A stretch of 64,000 bases of DNA, from contig JAYKNF010000015.1 of NCBI GenBank assembly GCA_036172665.1, forward strand, positions 2,728,001-2,792,000. The letters are read 5' to 3'. The stretch comes from Prosopocoilus inquinatus. Its lineage: Eukaryota; Arthropoda; Insecta; Coleoptera; Lucanidae. Positions within the stretch are counted from its first letter, which is position 1. Each line of letters begins with the position of its first letter. The notes beneath the pieces are model-generated. The model searched no databases. It saw only the letters and a program-made list of their open reading frames with translations, and was not told the origin of the DNA. A program made the translations under genes and the position numbers. Positions 17,021 through 30,200 of the stretch are shown piece by piece.

Positions 17021-18242
17021 TTTTAAATTGGTACTCCCTAATTTTCTTGACCTTTATAAGAGAAAATTTATTTCTGAATGCAATGATGTAGCACACGATA
17101 TGGAGACTTCTTCAAAATTTTGAAAAACCGAACTTATTCTTTTTACGAACAGAAATCGCTAGTGCCATGATCACAGAAATTTTGCTTTTTGTTTATCAAG
17201 TTATTCTGCAGTGGCACTGACCGATTGCAGCCAATGGTGAGCGAGCCATTAAAATTTTAAACCAATATCACATCAGCTAGGGGTATGATGTGCCAAAAAG
17301 ATAAGAATTTCATTGGTCTAAAATTTTAATCGCTTGTACACGATTGTCCACGAACGATGTGGCACTGCAGCTTCATCTGTGTAGCCTTTTCTGGATACTG
17401 AGCTTCGTATATTTCACGAGTAAGTTCTACGTTCTTGTAGCACTTGGTATACGTATAGTCGCAATCAAGTGAATCGAGACCTATTTAAAGTTCTGCAATC
17501 CTTAAGGAGTGCTTATATTACATACATGTCTTCAATAAATTCAAAAACAAATCTTTACAAAACTGTCGACTTGTCGCATACAAATCCTGATGAATCTTTA
17601 GCACAAGTCTTCGACAAATACTAGCACAGGACATCGTTTACACTATGTGACCTGTTCGCTACATACCTAGTATTTAATAATAAGAAAAAGTATCGCTCGT
17701 GAAAGATGACAATCAATTTTTGTTTTTGGCCGCGGCAGCATAATATTACTATGCTCTTTTTGGATCACTCCATCGTCACAAACCATCAGATCGCTTAATA
17801 GTTTAAAACAGCTAACTATTCTGCACGTGCGTAAAGTCCCCTTTGTATGGTCTGCGATCGCTGTGTTTTCCATTAATTTGGAATACAAATCTGTCTGGTA
17901 AAACATGTCGGATACATGTCAAATACATGAAAAATGTAATAGTAGTACGAGACAAATTTCAGATTCATTCCAGACTTGTCAAACAATATGTAGGACACAT
18001 GTATAATACAAATATGTATGTAATGTAAACGCCCGTTTATTACCAACGTTAACAAGGGCGCGGTTAGCTTGCAACAGTCTCGATAACAAAGTTTTGTGAT
18101 CATGGCACTAGCGATTTCTATTCATAAAAAGAATAAGTTCTGTTTCCCAAAATTTTGAAGAAGTTTCCATATCATGTGATACATCATTGCATTTAGAAAA
18201 AAAGTCTCTCTTAAAAGGGCCAACAAAATCACCAATTTAAAA
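17021..18242. mobile_element. Non-autonomous DNA transposon with TIRs of about 165 bp
   Basis: The ends are inverted copies starting TTTTAAATTGGT. The arms match out to GCGATTTCTAT...AGCGATTTCTGT (about 17,021-17,185 and 18,080-18,242), including TCTTCAAAATTTTG. A possible TTTTAA duplication flanks both ends, but the bases are so AT-rich that this is weak. No transposase frame is present. Confidence 0.65.
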
Positions 18243-18749
18243 TTTTAAGGTTAGGTTAGATTATTGAAAATTTGTAAAAATGGGATTAGTTTTATTAAGT
18301 GCCCATAAAAGTACTTAAATTATCGTGCAAAATAGTTCAAACCGCATCTCAATATAATCAAGTTGGCCATGACAAGTAATATTTGAAAATGGATTCTTAA
18401 TAAGCTCTCGAACCTGCACCTTTTGCTAATTTAATCATCTTTCTATCCGGGTACACTGTATACGTCAAAGTTGCGTAGGAGACGTTTTTACCGAAAATCC
18501 AGAGCACGACTATTTCTTGGGCAAGGTAGAAAAGAAAACAGGCAGCCGAAGCTGAGGGTGACTACGGACTAATAGAAGAGAGAAGTTGGCCAAAACACCA
18601 AAGTGAAATGGCATAAAGAGCGAATACTAACAGCAACGAAATTTGGTATTGTCTGTAAAAGACGTCAAACAACTGATGCCAAAAAATTGGCGTAAAAATT
18701 AATTTCCTCTAATTTTTCGAAAGTGTAGTTACAAATTGGTGCCGTAACC

Positions 18750-19132
18750 ATGAAGAAATTGCGAGAAAGCAATTTTCACAGGAATTTGGACATAAAGTTG
18801 AACGGCGGATTATTTATATCTAAAGAAATGCCGTATCTTGGAGCTAGTCCTGATGGACTAGTTGGTGAGGATGCTATAATTGAGATCAAGTGTCCCTATA
18901 AGTTAGCGAAGTTCAAAATAACTCCTCAGGAAGCAAGATGAAAGTTATGCCCTATTTCTTTTTGGATGGCAATACTGTGAAACTGAAGAAAACACATACC
19001 TACTATTATCAGATTCAAGGGCAGTTGGCTTTAACGAATAGTTGTATTCGTTGTATGGACACCTTTGGGAATGATATAGGAACAAGTAATATTATTTACA
19101 TAAACGTCAAGAAAGTTCTGAATTCATCATAA
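18750..19132 (+). pseudogene. YqaJ-type (lambda exonuclease fold) nuclease, frameshifted
   Basis: Frame 1 (18,750-18,941) contains YLGASPDGLVG and IEIKCPY, supplying the Asp and Glu-x-Lys of the PD-(D/E)XK active site. Frame 2 (18,938-19,132) continues with YFFLDG and YYYQIQGQL, the Gln motif. YqaJ nucleases act on DNA ends in phage and viral recombination, and insect genomes carry many YqaJ-like genes, some linked to mobile DNA. The break at about 18,935 loses a few residues and shifts the frame. The domain is shorter than full-length relatives at the N terminus. The 3' flank is duplicated at 16,833. Confidence 0.8.
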
Positions 19133-19302
19133 TACAATATTTTTTTCTGAAATCGTATAAGATTATTTTTGTAATAGTTTCAAATTTTAAGCACACGAAA
19201 GCTATAATTTTGACAATAAAAGTAAGTAAAACCGATATGGTTTTGAAGACTAGTGTATAAAATAGAAATGATAGACGATTTTAGAAAAAATAACAAGCAA
19301 TT
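19119..19302 (+). repeat. Direct repeat, copy 2 (3' flank of YqaJ pseudogene)
   Basis: About 180 bp nearly identical to 16,833-17,010, spaced about 2,286 bp. It begins within the last codons of the YqaJ frame. Confidence 0.8.
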
Positions 19303-21200
19303 TAATCCAACACACCTGTAATACGTTTTCTTTTTCAGATTAAAAAAGATGACAATTTTTGGCATAACATGAAGCCGAAGTTAAAATATTTTTATTTAGA
19401 ACATATGCTGCCTATACTGACTTTAAAAGAAAATTAAAATAACGAATCTGATCGATCTGGAGAGTTGAAACCTCTTTCTGACAATTCTGAAATAGATCTG
19501 TATTTGAAATCTGCTCTGCAAGATTCCATATTATATAATGCCATATAATATCTAACTGTACTATGTCCACTAAAAAAAAATTGAGACAATTGTTGTGCAT
19601 ACATATTTGAGTTATTTTATAGTTTGAATGCAATTTTAAACTTGTTTCTACAGTAACTTAAAAACACGGAAATAAACAAACGGATAAATACATGATAGCA
19701 ACAATAATTAACTCCTCGTATTTACAACAGAACGTATTACGTGTTCCAGATTCTTTTGGTGTGCAGTACAATATAATTCAAAAGGGCCGCACTATTATCA
19801 CCAGAATGTTAATATTAACAGGATCAAAAAGCTTTTAATTTTTTTTTGAGATGCTTGACGAATGTTTAAAAATATCGTATAATGCAGATGCACTTACAAA
19901 TTTGAAACCGTCGTTGTAGGTTAAATGCCCTTTTTTTGTTGACAGTTGCATATGTGCTGATTTGCTAAAACTAAACTCTATTTTTTATTAATAGGCGGAA
20001 GTTTACCGATTAATATAACGTATTACATATAAATCGTTCACAATTGTTTTAAATTCGGACTATCTAAGAAAATCTGACATTTTAGTTGGCAGTAACATTA
20101 CTTGTTAAAATAAATTTATTTTAGGTTGCAGTTAATGAGATCTGAATCCTCGTATTCATCAAGTATTTATATTTTATTCAATTAGTTGTATAGAAACAAA
20201 AATTATATGACGCAGTTCCGTTTCACTATTTGGGTGAACTTGATATTTAAAAATTAAAATATTCAAAATGTTACATCACCGACCCACTTTACTTATTGTT
20301 TATTTCTGTGTTATCACATAATATTAATTACATGCATTAACAGGGATTTTTAATGTCAAGGTAAATATGTACTCTACACAAATAAATAACAAAATAACAC
20401 AAATTTGTTGAGCATTCCCTTTTTAAAACTAATTCAGTGCATGACTACCAGATTTGCAGAAGTTTATTATGACAAAAATGTTTCTTTCAATTTAGCGTAA
20501 AAAAATTACCAAAAAACACGACTCTGAAAAGAGAAATCTTTGTAGAATTATAGGCACTTTATTTTCTTGCAGCGCTCGATGGCGTTCGTGTGTTTACGGT
20601 GCGTGTATTCTGTGTTTCACTCATACACGCACTGAAACGCATTCGCTCTCACTCATACTCTTCATCTGTCACTAAATCGGGACAATGAATGTGCGAATTT
20701 GCCCCTCTTGCACTAGGCCCGAAGGCGGAGCTAGCGTGTATCACATACCACATATGATTTCAGCGATTTCATTCCGAAAATTTCAAATTTGTTTCCCATT
20801 TCCTGACCTTATTTAAAAAAAAAAAAAAAAAACTAAACGGTTTATTATTATTGAATACTGCGAAATTTCGGCTAAAGGCTTACATTTTCGAATTTTTTAA
20901 TTTTAGTTTTTTTAAGGCCTTTTTGGCAATTCTCGAAAAACGAGCCTTTAGCCGCCTAACAGAATCTATTTAAAAAATTTTCGCGAAAAATTGGTACGAT
21001 TTTAATGAAAAATAAGCCCAGGAAATGGTAAAAACGATTTTGAGGCCGAGCAAACAGCCTTAATGTTAACTTTTGCTTAAGGATTAAACTCCTTTCTCTC
21101 TCGCGCATTGATATTTGAACCCTTCTTTCAGCTCTCGCATTTGATCTCTCGTTTTCATACACATATCGACACTCGGCCGAGTGCTCTTGTAGCGTCACCT
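19303..21200. other. Gene-free AT-rich stretch
   Basis: No gene recognised. A GC-richer patch at about 20,570-20,760 and a small inverted repeat (GGCTAAAGGCT at 20,872, AGCCTTTAGCC at 20,943) are the only structures seen. Confidence 0.5.
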
Positions 21201-21690
21201 AATATACTAGGCAGTGTATTTTTTGACGTAGTTCCTATTACGGTTTATACACCTCCTCCACCGTTTTGGAAGTGCTTGAATATCCGAAGAAAAAAAAATT
21301 CTTTGCTCGTGTGCACAGCAATTCTTTCCGCCTAAATGCCTAAATTTAAGTGGACCCAAGACATGATAATCACCGAGATCAGGGGAATAAGGAGGATGTG
21401 ATAGATACCAGCGGCGGCTCGTGCATAACATATTTGGGTATGCGGCAGACATACTCCCAGAGCGCTTGCTCTGTCTAACACACATAAATAGGGAACAAAT
21501 AATACACGCACAACGGTCGCCTACCCAAATATGTTACGTAGAACCGTCGCCAGTGGATACTCAAATTTCATATTTTAGATATTTGCCACCATTGCACATG
21601 CAGTACGTGCGTGGCGCGCATTGTCGTGTGGCAAAAGAATACCATTAGTCAAAGATTTTCGCCTTCTTAGATTGATGGCAGGCTTTAGGC
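21201..21690 (-). pseudogene. Mariner-family transposase fragment, interrupted by a small TIR element
   Basis: Minus strand. 21,561-21,690 encodes the region with PHDNAR (second catalytic Asp motif), with a stop. 21,201-21,408 encodes LSHPPYSPDL and DYH (third Asp region) and the C-terminal RWRRCI...NYVKK. Mariner transposases cut and paste at TA sites. The two parts are separated by a 147-bp element at 21,409-21,555 with a GATAC duplication. The N-terminal half of the protein was not recognised, so this is a relic. Confidence 0.8.
21409..21555. mobile_element. MITE of 147 bp inside the mariner pseudogene
   Basis: The ends are CAGCGGCG and, inverted, CACTGGCG. Farther in, both arms carry TAACATATTTGGGTA. 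GATAC is duplicated at 21,404-21,408 and 21,556-21,560. Superfamily not assigned. Confidence 0.7.
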
Positions 21691-22110
21691 AGTTCTTCAG
21701 GAATTCACATTTCAGCGATTTCATTAAGGATAATCCGACGATTTTCTTTCATCAAGGGTTCAACTGCCGAAATCGATGAATACCATTGCAAATGAGTTTT
21801 ACTCATTCACTGTACAAGAGATGGATAACAGAACGGTGTGTCTTCCTAGTACAATGAGGTAGTGGAGTTACCATTTTTAAACTGTCACTGTGTCAACACT
21901 TTCAATCTTACCGCCGGCCACTCAGTGGTGCGGGTTGGTTGAAATTGAGCGTCCATCCGTCTACCCCTAAGTATAGGCAGCTTCCCGGTCTATTTAGTTT
22001 TTAAGAGACCTAACGAAATGTGTATATGAGAAAATAATTTACCAAGATAGAACTCGTTGGCGATAACTTTTGTAGAGGACATTTTAATTTATAGTAATTA
22101 GAAGCAATAG

Positions 22111-23698
22111 TTAAGGCTTAGGGTTTCCGCCCCGGGAAATTTGCCGTTTTTGCCATCCCCGTCGCCGGAAAATAATAGTCAGGAATTCCCGACTTGGTGG
22201 GAATGACAGCTTGGCGTGCAGTTTAATAAGAAAACTGATATTACCGAGATTGAGTTCTCTACAAAAAGCGGTATATGATACTTTCCAGTTTTAATAGTGA
22301 TAAAAAAATTATATAAATACGATGTACTGTGGCTTGCAAAAAAATCGCGTACACCTGCTTTTCGTTGTATTAAGTTGGTCTTGAGATTTAATTTGTCAGT
22401 GTCAAACAATTAAAATTCAGACAGAAAACGAGTAAGTTAGAAGACGTATAGTGATTCTCTCTTCTGATTACAGCTTAAAAAAATACTATGATACACAAAT
22501 GATATGTGGGAAGAAGAAAAATTTACAAATAGAAAAGATGGTTGGAGATAGATGTTCAAAAATAACGATTCACGATTCGAATAATGCCCTTCTCAATTAA
22601 AAGAAAATCCAATATAAACCGCAAATCTTCCAGTGCTCTTGTCACCAACACGTCGAAAATTACAAATTCAACTTTGAAGAGTCTTGTCAAGTGTTAAAAA
22701 TATATTAAAAGCAGCACATAAACAATCAACAATTCTGTTTCGGTTGAATTACATTTATGGACCGTTAAATATTTGGAATAGCGTAATATTTATTGAACAA
22801 ATCATACTGTCCGCCTCATACCAGGTAAAATAGTAACCAATTTCCAAACCTGTACGTTTGGAAACATAACAAAAATCTCAAAATACCCATTTGTAAAGCA
22901 AAAAATAGGTAAAAACTCGGCTACTTGATTTTGAAGGTGTGCGCGATTTTATTGCAAGCAAGTGTACATTAAGAAAGTAAGCCAAGGGTATAGTTTGATG
23001 TAAATCAGCTAGTCACAGTTTCACAGTTTAGCACGTCACAAAGGAAAGCGGCAGCCAACAAAAAAGTTTAAAACCTCTTTATAAGCGCGCCGCGGATGCA
23101 CTTGTTTCAATTAATATTAGTTTTTTAAGCGCAAATCACATGTGTTTGTGTGTTAACATGTTTTCTTTAAGAGAAATCCGTAAATAATCGTAAATACGTT
23201 CTTGCGTGCCCTAGAAATGATAGAAAAAGATAGATCATAGATTTTATTATGTAATTAGATACTAATATTAAAGGATTTTGCGTTTCCATATCTTTCTATT
23301 ACACATGACGGAGTATAAATTAAGATGTCTTTGCAAAAATACCACATCTTTTCATACTGCAATTTAAATAATGTGAAACTACGATTTGTAAATTGTATCT
23401 TACCATACTTAGTTAATGTACGTATACGATTATTGAACTTACCTCTAGTTGACCTGATTGAGAGTAGCAGAAGAAAGGTTACACGAGATTTAAAACTATT
23501 TTATTTTTATTGCATTTACAAACATTGTTTTAATTCATAATCATGAGACTGAGAAAGGTTTCTAATTTTAATAATTTTTCTAAAATATATAAAATATTGA
23601 AAAAAGTAAAATTTCCTAGGATCCCGGGATGACGGTTTATACAATCCCGATTTCCGGAAATGAAAAAAACCCGGGAAATCAAAAACCCTATTAAGGCT
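22111..23698. mobile_element. hAT-type non-autonomous transposon with 8-bp duplication
   Basis: The element is 22,119-23,690. It starts TAGGGTTTCCGCCCCGGGAAAT and ends ATTTCCCGGG...AAACCCTA when read inverted. Both sides carry the perfect 8-bp duplication TTAAGGCT (22,111-22,118 and 23,691-23,698), the hAT hallmark. No transposase frame is visible in 1,572 bp. A Tc1-like element is nested inside. Confidence 0.8.
22327..22964. mobile_element. Tc1/mariner-like non-autonomous element nested in the hAT element
   Basis: Inverted ends: CTGTGGCTTGC...ATCGCGTACACCT on the left and CACTTGCTTGC...ATCGCGCACACCT inverted on the right. TA lies directly outside each end (22,325-22,326 and 22,965-22,966). 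638 bp without a transposase frame. Confidence 0.72.
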
Positions 23699-26392
23699 AT
23701 ATTGAAAAAATCGATACCAGTTACCCATCCTTTTTTGAAATGTACGGGGTGTTCTTTTACTGTGTACAAATAAAAAAACCTCAGTATAAGTACGCGAAAT
23801 GCTACCTTCTGCGGGTATTTTTTGATGGCTACCGTATCACAGCCAAAAAATTTCAGACAGACCACTTGTTTGGAACTGTTGAAATGTGCGAGAAAGATGA
23901 GAAGGTCAACTTCGCCTTCCTCTCGATATGAACACGACCACCGATACCGCACTCGATGTTCAACGCAGAGTTTCGTAATAATAATCACTGATATCGTTTA
24001 TTAATTATTTTATTGAAAATTTTAATTCACTGAGCCAAGTAATATGTTTTACGACGTCAACTAAAATAAAATCCGAAAATTAGGCAAGCGTGTTAAAAAT
24101 GTTCTTTCTTCACCCTTACGTAAATAAGCTTTTGCTGCAATCTCGCTGAAAGTATTACTACTTACGGTCCTTGGAAATAAACTAAATGTAAAATTTTTAT
24201 AAGTCTTTTAAAAATAATATGGAATGAAAAATTACAATTTGTTTGTACCTCGCTTTTAATTTTTTCGGCAATTAGGAACCTCAGCTTCTTGAATTGCCCT
24301 AGATTTTAATTTAATACTTAAACTTGTAATTACTTGCAGTGAAGTTAATTTAAATTGTAAACGCTTTGACGGACCAGCTGATCCTCGAGTTCCAATATGG
24401 CATTGACCCTGGCCGATTTCGGCTTCGGGTAGTAATTCAAGAGGCAGCCGCATTCCATTTTTAGCTATGCCAGCAGTTCTCAAACGGTTTAGTGAAAATC
24501 TGCCGCTGCATTTTTCTCGAAAACTATTACATTTATGTTAAGAACATATGAGTTCAATCGTTGCCATTCATGGTGATATATTGCAGGTTTAAATATTTGC
24601 ACACAGTAAAAGAACACTCTGTATAACATTATCTCACTGGTAAAGTGTCTTCTAAGACGTTTGCACGAGCGTTAAAAAAGCATTGTTAATAAAACGTCGA
24701 CGTTTTTAAAAGCACGTAAATTTGTAGGTGTTCAAATGAGCGCTAAAATAATCACTTCAAGTCGTAGTTTTGTGTAATTAGGTCGACATGAATTCTGCAA
24801 AAATTGTAGCAATAGCTCTCCTTGTTCGTAAAAATTTAATCTCGACTTCTACAATCAGGCGTTCTGGATCGAAAACTGCCATATTTTTAGTATTAATTCT
24901 CAACACCTTATCCTTAACACGTGCTTAGCTTTACAGAACGTTGTACAGGATGACTATGCGAGAATTCCTACCCCCTTTAACTCCTTTATTTTTTATTGCA
25001 AGCGTTGCCTGCAATTTTTATTTTGGGCCCGTTTAATATCCCTACTTATAAGATCTAGATTTGTACAAACAGTAAATGTTTCATGGCTACCAAGAAAAAT
25101 ATCGATTTTATACTTACGGATTTAAGCGGGTCCAATCCAGAAAGTAGAAGTAATTCTTGCAATTTTCGATCTGCTTATTCTAAATTGGAGTTATCAGAAA
25201 TGTATTATGAAGATATCAAAAACAATACCACGAAATCTTATGTAAAAATGCTTTTGCACCAGAAACATGAAAAATCGTTTCAAATTTTCTTGTGCATACA
25301 ACAATTAAGAATCCAAAAGCAAATTTTATTCTATTGAATAATTTTTATGGATATAAATGAATAAGCTAACCATTTGTAAGAGTTAAATGCCAAATGTCCA
25401 TTGACTACTTCACATCTTGAGCAAAACTGAGAAAATCGGAAATCTTCTTTTCTCTGAAATATTAGGCCGAAAAGAATTTTGTTTGGCAACCAAGAAACAT
25501 ATTTTGTAATTACTTATCGATTCCTACTAAAATTTTGTCTAATATGCCCAACAATATAAATATAAATTACAATTTTCTTTTAATTTTCGTATCCTAAATA
25601 AGTGCTATTTTTAGCCATACTAAAAGTTACTCACCCGGTGTGTCTTGCTTATATTTGGTTAGCGAACATGCACAAACTATTGGCGTGAAAAGTTTCTAAA
25701 AAGAGTCAATAATAAAAATTTTACCGATATGGTGCGCACTTTTTGGCGGTCACTGTATATGTAGTCGCATTAGAATTAAATTTAGAATCGAAAAACGTAA
25801 TAATTAATATCGTTAATCGCTCGCAATTACACGAAGCAAGTTTACTATCTACTCGCCAGCGCAGCTTGTAAACTAGCGCGCGAGTGAATTTGTAGTGAGT
25901 ATTCCCTTATAAACTCGCTCGCTCGCCTGGTTCGCATATTGTCTTATTCATTTCTTGTTTTATGTAGCTTTTCTGAAACTTTTTTTCGAAGAGCGAGAGC
26001 AACAAGCACAACTCCGGCGTGAACTATTTTGGACGACATTCTTCCACTAAAATTGAGAAGTGCTAGAGATTTTGGTTGTCGAGTTTACAGTCTAGACGTA
26101 TTACACACGGCAAGTTTAAAACACAGATAGTAAAAAGGCTAGTGAGTAGCGAGAAAAGTAGCTCAGCCTTCAATGTTAGTATATGGGAAGTTGTCGACAT
26201 TTGTTGCATGGGTCTCAGATATACGTCACTCCTCTAAGCTGATGGTCCATTTAAAATCATCGTAAATAGTTGCGTTGTTATGGTAACGGCACCGACTGTG
26301 CATGCGCCGCATAGTGGGCAAAATCTAGGAATTATAGCTGGACAAAAATGTAAAAAGCCTTTATCGCAATTTTTTTTTTTTTTGGATTCAAG
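23699..26392. other. Gene-free stretch with isolated repeat ends
   Basis: About 24,945-25,040 matches the terminal repeat of the MITE at 62,281-62,836 (shared GCGAGAATTCCTACC). About 25,620-25,757 matches, inverted, the terminal family seen at 56,257 (shared GTGACCGCCAAAAAGT). No coding exon recognised. Confidence 0.55.
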
Positions 26393-26805
26393 TTGATGAA
26401 AATAAATGGATAATATATTCAGTTATATAATTCACCCAAAGTATGCCATGAAATCAACGTAGTTCATCTGTTAAAGCGGTAATGGCCGAACGCGAGAATT
26501 TAAACAGCGCGTCAATATACGTAGCTAAAACTTCTCCTTTCTCATTAAGGCCCGGTTTCACTATCATAGTTTAAAAAAATTTAATGCAAATCGTTTTTGA
26601 TATGTTCATCATAGTTTAACTTTAAACTTCGCTTTATTTCCATGGTAACAATTGCAAGGATAATTGTTTCCATAGGAATAAAACGGAGCTTAAAGTTAAA
26701 CTGTGATGGTGAAACCGGGCCTTAATAAGTAATTTGAACACAGGAAAAGTACATGTGCTATAAAATTATGATTTTGGGATAACACTTTTCGTTATAAACA
26801 GTTAA
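26393..26805. repeat. Inverted-repeat arm left of BEL remnant
   Basis: Without the MITE at 26,549-26,721 this arm matches the inverse of 30,288-30,472, for example AAGTATGCCATGAAATCAACGT and GGCCGAACGCG. Its inner end contains the inverse of the last recognisable piece of the right arm (GTTATCCC). About 60 bp present here are missing on the right. Confidence 0.75.
26549..26721. mobile_element. MITE with TTAA target duplication
   Basis: Ends GGCCCGGTTTCAC and its inverse, with about 25-bp TIRs and two mismatches. TTAA flanks both sides (26,545-26,548 and 26,722-26,725), typical of the piggyBac superfamily. The related repeat at about 14,430 is uninterrupted at this spot and shows the empty site CTTAATAAG. 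Confidence 0.82.
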
Positions 26806-27239
26806 TATTTTATTTAGACTGTTATAAAATTGTGTTTCTGCCGGACTTTGAACGAATCACCAGAACTTTCTTATTTTTGAGTGTCTGTTAAAAAAACAAG
26901 TGTGTGCCATGGGTACGAATAATAATAAGAATAAAAAAAACGTCAATTTCGAGTGTGTCAACTTTCAATTAAATTTTTTGTCCTTCGGTAGCCGAATTGA
27001 AGAAAAACAATTAATTAAGCTTGGAGAAGTATATACAACATCTATTGCAACGGGTTGAAGAGAAGTGTAACAATCAACGAGAAAAGACATTCTTACAAGC
27101 ACAACGGGAAGCAAGCAACAATTTATTCGCTCTGCAACTAAAATCAAGTAAGGAACTTACTATTTTCTATTCTGTTCCTAAATCTTGCGAAAAATAAATT
27201 CAATGAGCGAAATTAAAGCGATGGCGATGTAAAGCGCAA

Positions 27240-30200
27240 ATTAACTACATTTACGATGTATGTCAATAGTGTCACAAATACTATTGATGACAGAGAAAAT
27301 TACATTCATTAGTTGAAATTAAGACTTCCGAGGGCTACAGACCTTGCAGATGAATTTACTTCAATTAATATTCAAATTTTGGAGTTATGCGATGACGACA
27401 AGACTGGGGAACATAATGCAGAAGCAGATGCATGTGAGTCTGCTTACTATAACACAAACTTCCAATACCACTAATCAATTATCAAAGTCAATAAAATTGC
27501 CTACTATTGAGCTACCCAAATTTAATGGTAATTTTGGATCTTGGCTTGTGTTGAGTCACTAGAAAATGTACAGAAATTTCATTATCTACGAGCGTCATTG
27601 TCGGGTCCTGCAATGCAGTTAATCCATTCATTAGAATTTTCTGCTGCAATTATGAAATTGCTTGGACTTCTTTAGAAGAACGGTTTGACAATAAACAACT
27701 ATTGGTACACAACCATTTAAATGTCATTTTTGAGGTGACATCTATTTCAAAAGACTCAGCAGCGTAAATTAGAACGCTGATCGATACCATTGACAAAAAT
27801 TTCCGTTCTTTACAAATTTTGGGCGAACCTATTGAACACTGGGATACATTAATTATTCGTACTGTTACAAAGAAATTAGACTATCGCAGCTTACGTGATT
27901 GGAAATCAGAAATTAATCAAACTAATTCACCTAAATATCAGGAATTAAAACAATTTTTAAATAAAAAAGCCGATTTCATGGACGAATATGAAAAGCATGA
28001 CAAAAACTGAAACCGCAGAACCGCCTCAGTATTTTTTACCACACCATAGAGTACTGAAGGAAAATAATTTAACAACAAAATTGCGTGTTGTTTTTGATGG
28101 TTCCGCAGTATCAAACACTAGAGTTTCATTAAATCGATCTCAATTTAATGGGCCAACTATTCAAGACGATTTAATGTCGATTTCGAAAACATGTTTATGT
28201 AGTATCAGCAGATGTAAGACAAATGTATAAACAAATATTGGTTCGTCCAGACGATAAACGTTTCCAGAGAATTATATGGAGGAAGAATCCTTCAGATCCA
28301 AGGGCAGTGCACGAGTTGAAAACAGTAACCTACGCAAAAACTATCAAGCACAATTTTTACGTGGACGATATGCTAACAGGAGGAGACAGTGAAGAAGAAG
28401 TGATAGAGCTACGTCGTCAAATAAAGGAAATTTTAACTTTAGCAAAGTTTCCATTACATAAATGGACATCTAACAGTTCAAGAATCATTAATATTATCAC
28501 TGATGAACCCAACAGAGAGAAAGGCATCACAATACTTAAAGGTGAAATCAACAAAATATTGGGACTTTTCTATTCAAGCGAGTCACATACATTAACTTAC
28601 TGGGGCCATTTGTAATACTAGCAAAAATATTGCTTCAAAAAATATGGCTTTCTAAAGCAACTTGGAATCAACCACGCATCTAGTATGCGCAATTCGCGAG
28701 TAACGCCACTCAAAAAAGATTATCTACTCCACGACTAGAACTTTGCAGAGCATTGCTTTTAGCAAAATTAATGAGAAAAGTACACGATTCTTTTACAATT
28801 AATTGCAAACAATTTTATTGGTGTGATTCAAGTAGCGTTGCACTGGATTCATGCACAATCTGAAATTCTGCAGCCATTCATTTCACACAGAGTTGCTCTT
28901 ATTCAATCATTGTCAGCTAAATGTGATTGGCGCTACGTCAATACAAAGGAAAATCCAGCAGACATTTTGTTTCGTGGATTATCATTAACGCATTTGATGG
29001 AGTCTGAGCAATGATGGAAAAGACCGTCATGGCTACACGATACAAATTACACTTTCATAAATTTTAAACCTGACAAAACTGTCGACTTGCCTGAAATTAA
29101 GAAAAAGATAATTGTTTTAAATAACAATAGATTTATATGCAAGCTTAACAGAAAAATATTCCACACTTCTTAAAGTTAAACAGCTTACATCTTAAGGTTC
29201 ATTTACAATATGAAACACTCAATAACAGAAGAGGACATGGACCATTAAGCGTGTTCGAATTAAAGGAAGCCCTGCAATTACTAGTTAAAAGAGCACAAAA
29301 AGATGATTTTGAAGATGTAATCGAGTTATTGAGTATTAAACATACATTACCGAGAAAACACTGATTGCTAAGTTATAGCCCGTATCTAGATGACAAAGGT
29401 TTTCTGCGTGTTGGAGGTAGACTGTCCGAATTGCCTCCAGATGTGAAACATCCTTTAATTCTATCTTCAAAAAATCATTTGATAAAGTTAATTTTTGAAG
29501 ACGCTCACAGATCTTCATTGCATAGTGGCCCTCAGTTACTGTTATCAAATATACGGCAATTATATTGGCCTCTAAATGGAAGAAATTTAGCTCGAAGAAC
29601 TGTTCGTCACTGCGTAAGTTGCAGTAGATTTAGTGGCACAAATGTACAACCAGTAATGGGAAACTTACCTAAAGACAGGGTCACGATAAATTATCCGTTT
29701 CAAATTTCTGAAGTGAATTATGCCGAACCTTTCCATTTAAAGGATAAGCAAGGAAGAGGATGCAAAATCACCAAGGCCTATATATGTCTATTTGTTTGTT
29801 TTACGAGTCGAGTGATACATCTTGAAGTTGTATCCGATTTACGAACAGAAACTTTAATTGCAGCAATTCGACATTTTTCAGCGCGTCGTGGGAAGCCAAA
29901 AATTATTTATTCTGACAATGGTACCAATTTTGTTGGCGCTCGAAACGAATTCCAAAGTTTAAAAAGTTTCTTGTCGAAAGTTATTACATATATTAATAAC
30001 ATTTTAACAAATGAAGAAATCGGATGGATATTTATTCCAGCACGTGCACCACACATGGGTGGTCTCTGGGAAGCCGGAATTAAAAATGTAAAATCAAGTC
30101 TGAAAAGAATTCTTGGAAATGCACTTTTAACCTATGAAGAAATGTTAACTATACTTACCCAGATAGAAGCAACTCTAAACTCTCGTCCATTATATCCTCT

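Noticed and set aside
18250..18268. AAGGTTAGGTTAGATT as telomeric repeat
   Set aside because: Only one or two TTAGG units are present; this is a common short motif in insect DNA.
20868..20955. GGCTAAAGGCT/AGCCTTTAGCC as a microRNA or terminator hairpin
   Set aside because: Only about 11 bp pair across a 60-base AT-rich loop, too weak for a call.
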